Of a stretch of 64,000 bases of DNA, positions 32,226 to 41,120 are shown in pieces. The notes beneath the pieces were generated by a model. The model did no database searches and had not been told where the DNA came from. It worked only from the letters and a program-made list of their open reading frames with translations. Each line of letters opens with the position of its first letter. Position 1 is the stretch's first letter. The DNA is taken from contig NZ_JALGBI010000001.1 in assembly GCF_022809125.1 (NCBI RefSeq), positions 2,666,001 to 2,730,000 of the forward strand, in the 5' to 3' direction. Made by a program: the position numbers and the translations under genes. Source of the stretch: Variovorax terrae (lineage in GTDB: Bacteria; Pseudomonadota; Gammaproteobacteria; Burkholderiales; Burkholderiaceae_C).

Positions 32226-33191
32226 TCAGCTCATCGATTTTTTCGATGCTCCGAGGGAGACCCCTGGTTTACCCTGAAGCCGGCGCACGCCGCGCCTGCG
32301 CGCCGCCAGCGGCTCCTGCTGGCCGATGAAACTGAACACCTCCTTGACCACGGTCTCCACGGCGGACGAGGTCGGGTCGCTACGGAAACTGGCGAACACC
32401 GGCAGCGGCGGCAGCGTGGCGCCGCACTGCAGCAGCTTGAGCTCGCGGTGCTGCAGCAGGCGCTGCGCGGCGGCCCGCGGCAGGGTGGCAACGCCGAAGC
32501 CGCCTTCCACGAGCTGCGTCATCGCCGAGATCGAGGAGATCGTGTGCACGCGCCGGGGTTCGAGCTGCTCCTGGCGAAACATGTCCAGCAGCGCGACATG
32601 TGGCTGCGAGCCGCGCTGGAAGGTCAGCAGGTCGAGCTCGCCCAGGTCGGCCAGGCTGTACAGCCGCCGCCGGTGCAACCGCGCATTGCCGACGAACACC
32701 ATCTCCATCGGCGGCAGCGCACGGCTGCGCAGCCCGTCGGCCGACGCCGGCAGCGCGGCGAACACCAGGTCGAGCGTGCCGCGGCGCGCCTGGTCGATCA
32801 GCACCGGCGTGGTTTCGACGTTGAGCTCGAGCTCCAGTTCCGGGTAGTCGTTGCGCAGTTTTTCCACCATCGGAATCAGCCAGGAATGCAGCACCGACTC
32901 GATCGAGCCGATGCGCAGCGACATCGGCTGCGGCCCGCCGGCTCCGATCTCGGCCTTGACCTCGCGCTGCAGCTCCAGCAGCCGCTGCGCGTAGGTGAAG
33001 AAGCGCAGGCCCGCCACCGTGAGGCGGAACTGCTTGTCGCGCCGGTCCAGCAGCAGCACGCCCAGCTCCTCCTCGAGCGCGGCGATGCGGCTGGACATGG
33101 CGGACTGCGTGAGAAAGAGCTTTTCCGCCGCGCGTGTGACGCTCTTGAGCGACACCACCCAGTAGAACGCCTCGACGAAGCGCAGGTTCAT
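32226..33191 (-). CDS. LysR-family regulator of the Liv/oxoprolinase operon
   Basis: 321 residues. The N-terminal HTH has SLKSVTRAAEKLFLTQSAMS and LEEELGVLLLDRRDK; an effector domain follows. It is translationally coupled to the racemase gene (ATGA overlap at 33188-33191) and lies just before the Liv operon on the same strand, so it is the likely regulator of that operon and perhaps of the divergent dctPQM. The chosen ATG begins with the conserved MNLRFVEAFYWV; longer frames run through the racemase gene. Confidence 0.9.
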   Translation of the reverse strand: MNLRFVEAFYWVVSLKSVTRAAEKLFLTQSAMSSRIAALEEELGVLLLDRRDKQFRLTVAGLRFFTYAQRLLELQREVKAEIGAGGPQPMSLRIGSIESVLHSWLIPMVEKLRNDYPELELELNVETTPVLIDQARRGTLDLVFAALPASADGLRSRALPPMEMVFVGNARLHRRRLYSLADLGELDLLTFQRGSQPHVALLDMFRQEQLEPRRVHTISSISAMTQLVEGGFGVATLPRAAAQRLLQHRELKLLQCGATLPPLPVFASFRSDPTSSAVETVVKEVFSFIGQQEPLAARRRGVRRLQGKPGVSLGASKKSMS

Positions 33192-33937
33192 GGCGCGGCT
33201 CCAAATGGCTTGAACAGGGCGGCCGAGTCCAGCAGCGACAGGGGATGCAGCCCGGTGGCCTGCTCGATCGCCGGTGCATAGGGCGGCATATTGGTGCATT
33301 CCAGCACCACGGTGCGCAACGCGGGGGCGCGCGCCTTGAGCGCCTGGGCGGCGGCCACGACCTCGGCCTGGGCCCGCGCAAGGTCCATCTCGGCCCGGTT
33401 GCCCAGGATCGACAAGGCAAATTCGCCCTTCGGGTCGACGCCTTGCACCACCACGTCCTTCAGCCGGTCGCGCGGCACGCCGGCGCTGCGCAGGTGCGCC
33501 GGCTCCAGCCGGCTCGCACTGATGGTCAGCACGCCCACCCGGGGCTCCCGGGCCAGCAGGCCGGGCAGCAGCAGCAGGCTGGAGGTCACCACGGGCACCT
33601 TGACCACCGACTGGAGCTCGCGCTGCAGCAGCACCAGGAAGCCGCAACTGGTGGTGATGGCCGCCGCGCCGTCGCGCTCGAGCTGCTGCACCACGCGGGC
33701 AAACGCCACCTGCAGCCTGTTGGCGCGCAGGCCCGCGGCGGTCTGCACCACCTTCTCGGGCCAGGCGCCCTCGATCACGACGCGCCGGCTCGGCACCCGG
33801 AACGTTTCCGGGTTGCCGATGTCGCCCAGGGGCCGGGGGAAGCGGGTGTCCAGCATGACGATGCCGAGGAAGCCGGGGAAGGGAAACACCGAGGGTGCTG
33901 GCCCGCTAATTGCATTTATCCTCGATTTCTCACTCAT
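33188..33937 (-). CDS. Aspartate/glutamate racemase-family protein
   Basis: 249 residues. The family fold starts with GIVMLDTRFPRPLGDIGNPE. The two cysteines expected of cofactor-independent racemases are present, in ITTSCGFL and VVLECTNMPPY. The most similar proteins are annotated Asp/Glu/hydantoin racemases. It opens the minus-strand run; only 23 bases separate its start from the divergent dctP gene. Together with a DUF1445 protein and a 5-oxoprolinase it suggests handling of a D-amino acid or its lactam. Activity on a particular amino acid is not established. Confidence 0.85.
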   Translation of the reverse strand: MSEKSRINAISGPAPSVFPFPGFLGIVMLDTRFPRPLGDIGNPETFRVPSRRVVIEGAWPEKVVQTAAGLRANRLQVAFARVVQQLERDGAAAITTSCGFLVLLQRELQSVVKVPVVTSSLLLLPGLLAREPRVGVLTISASRLEPAHLRSAGVPRDRLKDVVVQGVDPKGEFALSILGNRAEMDLARAQAEVVAAAQALKARAPALRTVVLECTNMPPYAPAIEQATGLHPLSLLDSAALFKPFGAAP

Positions 33938-33960
33938 TTTTCTATTGTCCTGGAGAGCAC

Positions 33961-34926
33961 ATGAAACTCAAACATGGATTGACGGTTGCCGTCCTGGCGC
34001 TCGGTAGCACGGCTTTCGCCCAGACCAAATGGGACCTTCCGGCCGCCTACCCCGCCACCAACTTCCACACCGAGAACCTGGCTCAGTTCGCCAGCGACGT
34101 GGACAAGGCCACCGGCGGCAAGCTCAAGATCACGGTGCACGCCAATGCCTCGCTGTTCAAGGCCAACGAGATCAAGCGCGCGGTGCAGAGCGGCCAGGCC
34201 CAGATCGGCGAAGTACTGCTGGTCAACTTCGAGAACGAGAGCCCGCTCTACGGCGTCGACGGCATCCCCTTTCTCGCCACCAGCTACGCCGAGTCGAAGA
34301 AGCTCGCCGCCGCCCAGAAGCCCGCGCTCGACAAGCTGCTGGGCGCCCAGGGCATGAAGCTGCTGTTCACGGTGGCCTGGCCGCCGCAGGGCATCTATGT
34401 GAACAAGGAGCTCACGGCCGTGGCCGACATGCGCGGCCTCAAGTGGCGCGCCTACAGCCCGGCCACCGCCAAGATCGCCGAGCTGGTGGACGCCCAGCCG
34501 GTCACCATCCAGGCCGCCGAGCTGTCGCAGGCGCTGGCCACCGGCGTGGTCAACAGCTACATGAGCTCGGGCTCCACCGGCTACGACTCCAAGACCTATG
34601 AAAGCATCAAGTACTGGTACGACACCCAGGCCTGGCTGCCCAAGAACGCCGTGCTGGTGAACCAGAAGTCCTTCGAGGCGCTCGACAAGCCCACGCAGGA
34701 CGCCCTGCTCAAGGCCGCGGCCGAGGCCGAGACACGCGGCTGGAAGCTCAGCGAAGAGAAGAACGAGTGGTACAAGAAGGCGCTGGCCGACAAGGGCATG
34801 AAGATCATGGTGCCCCCGCCCAAGCTGGTGGCCGACCTGAAGCAGGTCGGCAGCGTGATGCTGGCCGACTGGCAGAAGAAGGCCGGCGCCGACGGCGCGG
34901 CGGTGATCAACGCCTTCAGGAAGTAA
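33961..34926 (+). CDS. dctP: TRAP transporter substrate-binding protein DctP
   Basis: 321 residues. The signal peptide ends at STAFAQ. NFHTENLAQFASDVD, KWRAYSPATAKIAELV (the ligand-carboxylate arginine region) and KNAVLVNQKSFEAL match the orphan DctP at 25697. It is followed directly by dctQ and dctM, so this is a complete tripartite TRAP carrier, which takes up organic acids with sodium. CTGGAGAG precedes the ATG. It diverges from the racemase gene. Confidence 0.94.
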   Translation: MKLKHGLTVAVLALGSTAFAQTKWDLPAAYPATNFHTENLAQFASDVDKATGGKLKITVHANASLFKANEIKRAVQSGQAQIGEVLLVNFENESPLYGVDGIPFLATSYAESKKLAAAQKPALDKLLGAQGMKLLFTVAWPPQGIYVNKELTAVADMRGLKWRAYSPATAKIAELVDAQPVTIQAAELSQALATGVVNSYMSSGSTGYDSKTYESIKYWYDTQAWLPKNAVLVNQKSFEALDKPTQDALLKAAAEAETRGWKLSEEKNEWYKKALADKGMKIMVPPPKLVADLKQVGSVMLADWQKKAGADGAAVINAFRK

Positions 34927-34935
34927 GGAAGCCCC

Positions 34936-35469
34936 ATGCGCCGGTTCCTGGACCGTCTCTACCTGGCTTCGGGCGCCGTCGGCGCCCTTTTTGTTGCGCT
35001 GATCTGCGTGCTGATGATCGCGCAGAGCGTGCTGCGCGAGTTCGGCGTGCGCACCGGCGCGGTCAACGACCTGGTGGCCTGGAGCTGCGCCGCCGCCTCG
35101 TTCTTCGCGATGGCGCATGCCTTCAAGCATGGCGACTTCGTGCGCGTCACGCTGCTGCTGGAGGCGGTGCCCGCGCGCTGGCGCCGCACGCTCGAGATCG
35201 CCTGCCTGGCCATCGGCACCGTCTGCGTGGGCTACCTGGCCTGGTGGGCCAACAAGTTCACCTACGAGAGCTACATGTTCCACGAAATGGCCCAGGGCCT
35301 GCTGCCGATCCCGATCTGGATTCCGCAGGCCAGCTTCGCGCTCGGCTCGCTGCTGCTGCTGGTGGCCGTGGCCGACGAACTCATCATCGTGCTGCGCGGC
35401 GGCAAGCCGAGCTATGTCGTCGCCGTCGAGGAACGGCACGCCAAGGGCGACTTCTCCTCTGACGTATGA
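34936..35469 (+). CDS. dctQ: TRAP transporter small permease DctQ
   Basis: 177 residues with four hydrophobic segments, the DctQ layout. AAGGAAG precedes the ATG, 9 bases after dctP. It joins the large permease to the binding protein. The normal close link to dctM is interrupted by 178 bases holding an R2 repeat. Confidence 0.92.
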   Translation: MRRFLDRLYLASGAVGALFVALICVLMIAQSVLREFGVRTGAVNDLVAWSCAAASFFAMAHAFKHGDFVRVTLLLEAVPARWRRTLEIACLAIGTVCVGYLAWWANKFTYESYMFHEMAQGLLPIPIWIPQASFALGSLLLLVAVADELIIVLRGGKPSYVVAVEERHAKGDFSSDV

Positions 35470-35470
35470 G

Positions 35471-35559
35471 ATGGGCCCACCTCCGAAGCGCCTGCGGCGC
35501 CTCCCCCTCCAGGGGGTGCCACCAGCGGCCCGGCAAAGCCGGCTCCGCGGTGGCCCTGG
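35471..35559 (-). repeat. R2 GC-rich repeat, copy 2
   Basis: On the minus strand it reads CCAGGGCCACCGCGGAGCCG, GCTTTGCCGGGCCGCTGGTG and CCCCCTGGAGGGGGAGGCGC, then GCAGGCGCTTCGGAGGTGGG, matching copy 1 at 21831. It separates dctQ from dctM. The remaining bases to 35647 hold no gene and no strong ribosome site. Confidence 0.75.
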
Positions 35560-35647
35560 AACGGGCCTCGCCTGGGTGCGGGGCTGGCTGCAATGCGTTC
35601 GGCTAGGCGACTGACCCCTTTCCCCCAACAACTCAACATATAACAAC

Positions 35648-36958
35648 ATGGATATCCTGCTTGTCGGCGGCCTGCTGCTGCTGATCATGATGGTGCTGCT
35701 CTCGGGCGGCGTCTGGATCGCGATGACGCTGGCGATCTGCGGCTGGGTCGGCCAGGCCTTCTTCACCACCACCTCGCCGGGCAACAACCTGTTCTCGGCG
35801 TTCTGGGAAAGCAACGCGAGCTGGGAGCTGGCGGCGCTGCCGCTGTTCATCTGGATGGGTGAGATCCTGTTCCGCACCAAGCTCAGCGAGGAGATGTTCG
35901 AGGGCCTGCGCCCCTGGCTCAACCGCGTGCCGGGCCGGCTCATGCACACCACCATCCTGGGCTGCGGCATCTTCGGCTCGGTCTCGGGCTCGTCGGCGGC
36001 CACCTGCGCCACCATCAGCAAGGTGGCGCTACCCGAGCTGCTCAAGCGCGGCTACAGCGAGAAGATCGCGCTCGGCTCGCTGGCCACGGCCGGCACGCTG
36101 GGCATCCTGATCCCGCCCTCGATCACCATGGTGGTGTATGCGGTGGCGGCCGACGCCTCCATCATCCGCATCTTCCTCGCGGGCTTCCTGCCGGGCTTCC
36201 TGCTGATGGCGCTCTTCAGCGGCTACATCATCTGGTGGAGCCTGCGCCACCCCGAGCAGGTGCCCGCGGCCGATCCGCCGAGCAGCTTCGTGCAGAAGGT
36301 GCGCCAGTCGGGCAACCTGATCCCCTGCGCGGCGCTGATCGTCTTCATCGTCTGGGTGCTGGTGGCCGGCTACGCCACCGCCACCGAGTGCGCGGCCTAC
36401 GGCGTGGTCGGCTCGCTCGGCCTGGCGCTGTGGAGCCGCACGCTGACCTGGAAGAACTTCTGCGAGGGCCTGATGGGCACCACGCGCACCAGTTGCATGA
36501 TCATGTTCATCCTGGCCGGCGCGGCCTTCCTGACCAAGACCATGGCCTTCACCGGCATCCCGCGCGAGCTGGCCGAATGGGTGGACCACATGCACCTGTC
36601 GCCGTTCGCGCTGATCACGGTGCTGACCCTGGTCTACCTGGTGCTCGGCACGGCGCTGGACGGCATCTCGATGATCGTGCTGACCAGCGCGGTGGTGTTG
36701 CCCATGATCCAGAAGGCCGGCTTCGACCTGGTGTGGTTCGGCATCTTCATCGTGCTGCTGGTCGAGATCGCCGAGGTCACGCCGCCGGTGGGCTTCAACC
36801 TGTTCGTGCTGCAGAACATGACGGGCAAGGACAGCAACACCATCGCGCGCGCCGCGATTCCGTTCTTCGCCTGCCTGGTGGTGTGCATCGTGCTGATCAC
36901 GGTCTTTCCGCAGATCGTGACCATCCTGCCCGATCTGGTGATGGGCAAGGACAAATAG
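35648..36958 (+). CDS. dctM: TRAP transporter large permease DctM
   Basis: 436 residues, hydrophobic, with about twelve membrane segments. [40 protein letters not shown] and [19 protein letters not shown] are DctM signatures. It carries the ligand through the membrane with sodium. It belongs with dctP and dctQ even though a repeat lies between. No clear Shine-Dalgarno sequence was found before the ATG (ACATATAACAAC). Confidence 0.94.
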   Translation: MDILLVGGLLLLIMMVLLSGGVWIAMTLAICGWVGQAFFTTTSPGNNLFSAFWESNASWELAALPLFIWMGEILFRTKLSEEMFEGLRPWLNRVPGRLMHTTILGCGIFGSVSGSSAATCATISKVALPELLKRGYSEKIALGSLATAGTLGILIPPSITMVVYAVAADASIIRIFLAGFLPGFLLMALFSGYIIWWSLRHPEQVPAADPPSSFVQKVRQSGNLIPCAALIVFIVWVLVAGYATATECAAYGVVGSLGLALWSRTLTWKNFCEGLMGTTRTSCMIMFILAGAAFLTKTMAFTGIPRELAEWVDHMHLSPFALITVLTLVYLVLGTALDGISMIVLTSAVVLPMIQKAGFDLVWFGIFIVLLVEIAEVTPPVGFNLFVLQNMTGKDSNTIARAAIPFFACLVVCIVLITVFPQIVTILPDLVMGKDK

Positions 36959-36974
36959 CCGCCAGGATCACGCC

Positions 36975-37349
36975 ATGCTTGCCGTTCTCGCCATCTGCAT
37001 CGGTGCCAGCGTGGGCGCCCTCGCCCGCTGGGGGCTCGGCCTGTGGCTCAGCCCCGGCGGCGTCCTGCCCTGGGGCACGCTCGCGGCCAACCTGATCGGG
37101 GGCTACCTCGTCGGCGTGTCGGTGGCCGTGTTCCAGGCCCTGCCCCAGCTCGACCCGGCCTGGCGGCTGGCCATCATCACGGGCTTTCTCGGTGGCCTGA
37201 CCACCTTCTCGAGCTTCTCGGCCGAGGTCGTGGCCATGCTGCAGCAGCAGCGCTACGGCCTGGCGCTGGGCACAGCCCTGCTGCATGTCGGCGGCTCGCT
37301 GCTGCTGACCATCGTGGGCATGCGGTCCACGATGCTGGTGATCCACTGA
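36975..37349 (+). CDS. crcB: Fluoride ion channel CrcB
   Basis: 124 residues with four membrane segments. [24 protein letters not shown] and [15 protein letters not shown] are the family motifs; the Asn, Thr and Phe residues lining the fluoride path are retained. It exports fluoride. It begins 16 bases after dctM, so it may be read through from the TRAP operon; no fluoride riboswitch fits in that gap. Confidence 0.95.
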   Translation: MLAVLAICIGASVGALARWGLGLWLSPGGVLPWGTLAANLIGGYLVGVSVAVFQALPQLDPAWRLAIITGFLGGLTTFSSFSAEVVAMLQQQRYGLALGTALLHVGGSLLLTIVGMRSTMLVIH

Positions 37350-37452
37350 CCAGACGGGCCGGGTTTCGGATCGGCATAGGGCGGCCGCCGCCGCACGGCA
37401 GCGGCCTGCGCTTGCTAGCATCGGGGGCCGCCTTCCTCCGGATTCGCCCGCC

Positions 37453-39339
37453 ATGTTCAAGTTTTTCGAAACCCGCGTCGCCGACGTCACCGCACCGCCT
37501 GGCGTCGCCGACAGCGGACCGCCCCGGGATCTGCTGGCCTTCTACTGGCACTTCATCCGCCAGACCCGGGGCCTGTACCTCGCGATGCTGGCCACCGGCC
37601 TGTGCGTGGCGCTGATCGACACCCTGATCCCGGTGTTCATCGGCAAGCTGGTGGGCCTGATGACCGCGGCCGATCCGGCGCAGGCACTGCAGGCCCAGGC
37701 CCACGTGCTGGCGGGCATCGCGCTGGTCCTGCTGCTGGGGCGGCCGCTGGTGATCCTGCTGGACAGCCTGGTGCGCAACAACGCCGTCATCCCCGGCGTG
37801 ACGACGCTGATCCGCTGGCAGAGCCACTGGCACGTGGTGCGCCAGGGGGCGCCGTTCTTCCAGAACGACTTCGCCGGGCGCATCGCCAACCGCGTGATGA
37901 ACACCGCCAACTCGCTGCGCGAGAGCGTGGTGGCGGCGGTGCGCGCCGTCTGGTACATCATGGTGTACGGCCTCGGCGCGATGTCGCTGATGTTGGCCTT
38001 CGACTGGCGGCTGGCCCTGCCCACCCTGGCCTGGATCCTCGGCTACCTGCTATTCCTGCGCCATTTCGTGCCGCGCATGCGCGACCTGTCGCGCGTCAGC
38101 AGCGAGGCCCGCTCGCTGGTCATGGGCCGCGTGGTGGACAGCTACACCAACATCCTGACGGTCAAGCTGTTCTCGCGCGCGCAGGCCGAGGATGCCTACG
38201 TGCGCGAAGCCATCGACGACCACCGCGGCAAGATCGCCGCCCACATGCGCATGACCACGGGCTTCATGTTCACGCTCACGCTGCTCAATGCACTGCTGCT
38301 GGTGTCGACCGCCGGCATCGGCCTGTGGCTGTGGGCCAGCCACCTGATCAGCCCCGCGGTGGTGGCCACGGCGCTGCCGCTGGTCTGGCAGATCGCCAAC
38401 ATGGCCGGCTGGGTCAGTTGGGAAGTCTCGGGCATCTTCGAGAACGTCGGCGTGGTGCAGGAGGGCATCGAATCCATCGCCGTGCCGCACAGCCTGGTGG
38501 ACGCGCCGCAGGCCGGCGCGCTGCGCGTGCCGCATGGCGACATCCGCTTCGAGAACGTGCGCTTCAGCTACGGCCGCCAGGCCGGCAGCGGGCGGCCGGT
38601 GATCGACGGCCTGAACCTGCACATCCGCGCAGGCGAGCGCGTCGGGCTGGTGGGCCGCTCGGGCGCGGGCAAGTCCACGCTGATGAACCTGCTGCTGCGG
38701 TTTCATGACGTCGAGGGCGGGCACATCCGCATCGACGGCCAGGACCTGCGCGAGGTGACGCAGGAGAGCCTGCGCGCGGCCATCGGCACGGTGACGCAGG
38801 ACACCTCGCTGTTGCACCGCTCCATCGCCGCCAACATCCGCTATGGCCGCCCCGAGGCCACGCTGGCCCAGGTGCAGGCCGCGGCCGCGCGCGCCCATGC
38901 GCACGAGTTCATCGAGGAGCTGAACGACTGGAAAGGCCGCACCGGCTACGAGGCCCATGCGGGCGAACGCGGGGTGAAGCTCTCGGGCGGCCAGCGCCAG
39001 CGGGTGGCACTGGCGCGCGTCGTGCTCAAGGACGCGCCCATCCTGATCCTGGACGAGGCCACCTCGGCGCTGGACAGCGAGGTCGAGGCCGCGATCCAGG
39101 AGCAGCTGACGTCGCTGATGCAGGGCAAGACCGTGATCGCCATCGCCCATCGCCTGAGCACCATTGCGCGCATGGAGCGCCTGGTGGTCATGGACGCGGG
39201 GCGCATCGTCGAGCAGGGAACGCACCAGGAACTGCTGCAGCTTGGCGGCCACTACGCGAAGCTGTGGCGCCGCCAGTCCGGCGGCTTCCTGGCCACCGAC
39301 CTCGGCGAGGACGAGGCGCCCGAAGCCGTCGCGGCCTGA
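37453..39339 (+). CDS. ABC exporter, fused permease and ATPase
   Basis: 628 residues. Residues 1-345 hold six membrane helices; the ATPase follows with Walker A GRSGAGKST, Q-loop VTQDTS, signature LSGGQRQR, Walker B ILILDEATSALD and the switch histidine AHRLST. This is the MsbA/multidrug exporter layout and works as a homodimer. The long N-terminus before the first helix (about 30 residues) is soluble. The cargo cannot be inferred; the neighbours are unrelated. In the 103-base gap after crcB, TTGCTAGCAT is the only promoter-like stretch. Confidence 0.92.
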   Translation: MFKFFETRVADVTAPPGVADSGPPRDLLAFYWHFIRQTRGLYLAMLATGLCVALIDTLIPVFIGKLVGLMTAADPAQALQAQAHVLAGIALVLLLGRPLVILLDSLVRNNAVIPGVTTLIRWQSHWHVVRQGAPFFQNDFAGRIANRVMNTANSLRESVVAAVRAVWYIMVYGLGAMSLMLAFDWRLALPTLAWILGYLLFLRHFVPRMRDLSRVSSEARSLVMGRVVDSYTNILTVKLFSRAQAEDAYVREAIDDHRGKIAAHMRMTTGFMFTLTLLNALLLVSTAGIGLWLWASHLISPAVVATALPLVWQIANMAGWVSWEVSGIFENVGVVQEGIESIAVPHSLVDAPQAGALRVPHGDIRFENVRFSYGRQAGSGRPVIDGLNLHIRAGERVGLVGRSGAGKSTLMNLLLRFHDVEGGHIRIDGQDLREVTQESLRAAIGTVTQDTSLLHRSIAANIRYGRPEATLAQVQAAAARAHAHEFIEELNDWKGRTGYEAHAGERGVKLSGGQRQRVALARVVLKDAPILILDEATSALDSEVEAAIQEQLTSLMQGKTVIAIAHRLSTIARMERLVVMDAGRIVEQGTHQELLQLGGHYAKLWRRQSGGFLATDLGEDEAPEAVAA

Positions 39340-39376
39340 GCCCGCGCGGCACGTCTCAGAGCCTGCTCACAGGCTC

Positions 39377-40447
39377 TCAGGCCGCCGTGCGCGGCACGCC
39401 GCACACCAGCACGCCCGGGTCGTTGGCCGGCAGGTCGCGCTCGTTCTTGGCCTGGGCCACGTCCACGTCGTGCGGCAGGGCCACGCCGTTCTTCACGGCC
39501 AGGATCTCGGCCATCACGCTCACCGCGATCTCGGACGGCGTCTTGCTGCCGATGTAGATGCCGATCGGCCCGCGCAGGCGCGCCAGGCTCTCCGTGGTCT
39601 GCTCGAAGTGCTCGATCATGCGCGCGTGGCGCGCCTCGTTGTTGCGGCGCGAACCGATGGCGCCGACATAGAAGGCCTCGGTCTTGAGCGCCTCCAGCAG
39701 GGCCAGGTCGTCGAGCTTGGGGTCGTGCGTGAGCGCCACCACGCAGCTGCGGCGGTCGGGGTTGAAGGCGATCACCACGTCGTCGGGCATGTCGCTCACC
39801 ACGGTGGCGCCCGGCACGCTCCAGACGCCGCGGTATTCCTCGCGCGGGTCGCACACCGTGACCGCGAAGCCGCTGAACAGCGCCATGGTGGCCAGGTACT
39901 CGGTGAGCTGGCCGGCGCCGATCAGCAGCATGCGGTACTCCGGGCCGAAGGTGTTGACCAGCTCGTCGTCGCTCAGCGCGAGTTCCGCCGGCAGCAGCGC
40001 CTCGGCCAGCTGCGCGGCGCCGTCGGCCAGCCGCACCGTGCGCTGCACCAGCCGCCCGGCCTCCAGCTGGCCCACCAGCTCGGCCAGGCCGGCGCCGTCC
40101 GGGTCGTATTCGAGCAGCAGCTCCAGCGTGCCGCCGCAGGGCAGGCCGAAGCGGTGCGCCTCGTCGGCCGTGATGCCGTACTTGACGAAGCCCGGCGCGC
40201 CCGAGGGAATGCGGTGCTCCCCGTCCTTGCCGGCATAGGCCTGGGTGAAGCGGTAGATCAGGTCGTCCTCGATGCAGCCGCCCGAGACCGAGCCGACCAC
40301 CGCGCCGTCCTCGCACAGCGCCATGATGGAGCCGATCGGGCGCGGCGACGAGCCCCAGGTGCGCACCACCGTGGCCAGCAGCGCGCGCCGGCCCGCCAGC
40401 CGCCAGTCGCGCAGCGTGCGCAGCACCATGACGTCGAGGTTTTCCAT
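39377..40447 (-). CDS. XdhC/CoxF-family molybdenum enzyme maturation factor
   Basis: 356 residues. The N-terminal XdhC_CoxI domain has RTWGSSPRPIGSIMAL and GSVSGGCIEDDLIYRF; a C-terminal Rossmann domain has FYVGAIGSRRNNEARH. XdhC proteins bind the molybdenum cofactor, help add its sulfido ligand and pass it to xanthine-dehydrogenase-type enzymes. It is the last gene of the cox-like operon, 27 bases after coxG, with AAGGAGC before the ATG. Confidence 0.92.
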   Translation of the reverse strand: MENLDVMVLRTLRDWRLAGRRALLATVVRTWGSSPRPIGSIMALCEDGAVVGSVSGGCIEDDLIYRFTQAYAGKDGEHRIPSGAPGFVKYGITADEAHRFGLPCGGTLELLLEYDPDGAGLAELVGQLEAGRLVQRTVRLADGAAQLAEALLPAELALSDDELVNTFGPEYRMLLIGAGQLTEYLATMALFSGFAVTVCDPREEYRGVWSVPGATVVSDMPDDVVIAFNPDRRSCVVALTHDPKLDDLALLEALKTEAFYVGAIGSRRNNEARHARMIEHFEQTTESLARLRGPIGIYIGSKTPSEIAVSVMAEILAVKNGVALPHDVDVAQAKNERDLPANDPGVLVCGVPRTAA

Positions 40448-40474
40448 GAACGCTCCTTGCAGCCCGGACCGACC

Positions 40475-41059
40475 TTAGCGCAGCAGCAAAATCCCTGCTG
40501 CCAGCGCGATCGCCACCACAATCCAGATCCAGACCGGAATTTTTGCATCATTTCCGGCGGAGGTCCTTGTCGGCTGGTCATTGGATGCTATCGATTCAAT
40601 AGCATCCGGTGCCGGGTGGCGGCGCTGCATTTCCTGGTCGAAGCGCTTGAAGAAGTCTTCGGCCATCGATTTGGCGGCGCCGTCGATCAGCCGCTGGCCG
40701 AGCTGCGCCACCTTGCCGCCGACCTGGGCGTTGACGCTGTAGGCCAGCTCGCAGCCGCCCTCGCCGGGCGTGAGCGCGACCTTGGCACTGCCCTTGCCGA
40801 AGCCGGCCGCGCCGCCCTGCCCGTCGAAGGCCAGCGTGTAGCTGCTCGGCGGCTGGATGTCGGACAGCGTGATCTTGCCCGCGAACTTCGCCGACACCGG
40901 CCCGATCTTCAGCGCCATGCCCACCGCGTACTGGTTCTCGCCCGTGGCTTCGACCTTGTCGCAGCCCGGGATGCAGGCCTTGAGCACCTCGGGGTCGTTC
41001 AACGCGTCCCAGGCCTGTTGTTGCGTCACCGCGAGCTGGCGGCTGCCTTGCATGTCCAT
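40475..41059 (-). CDS. coxG: CoxG-like SRPBCC protein with C-terminal membrane anchor
   Basis: 194 residues. Residues 1-145 are a START/SRPBCC fold typical of CoxG (DPEVLKACIPGCDKVE, VGGKVAQLGQRLIDGAAK). After a linker a C-terminal hydrophobic helix (PVWIWIVVAIALAAGILLL) would anchor it in the membrane; CoxG in Oligotropha recruits CO dehydrogenase to the membrane. The linker (about residues 151-174, DAIESIASNDQPTRTSAGND) is encoded by an R1 repeat copy. Confidence 0.88.
   Translation of the reverse strand: MDMQGSRQLAVTQQQAWDALNDPEVLKACIPGCDKVEATGENQYAVGMALKIGPVSAKFAGKITLSDIQPPSSYTLAFDGQGGAAGFGKGSAKVALTPGEGGCELAYSVNAQVGGKVAQLGQRLIDGAAKSMAEDFFKRFDQEMQRRHPAPDAIESIASNDQPTRTSAGNDAKIPVWIWIVVAIALAAGILLLR
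40538..40607 (-). repeat. R1 dispersed repeat inside coxG
   Basis: On the minus strand: GATGCTATTGAATCGATAGC, then ACAAGGACCTCCGCCGGAAA and GATGCAAAAATTC. It matches the intergenic copy at 21007 in block order and lies in frame in the linker of coxG. Confidence 0.75.
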
Positions 41060-41120
41060 GTTGTGAGTCCTTGTGTTTCGGTGGTGTCGGGAACGATCGC
41101 GCAGCGTGGAAGCGCGCGCC

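Noticed and set aside
36959..36974. Possible fluoride riboswitch before crcB
   Set aside because: Only 16 bases separate crcB from dctM, too short for the riboswitch, and its conserved core was not seen.
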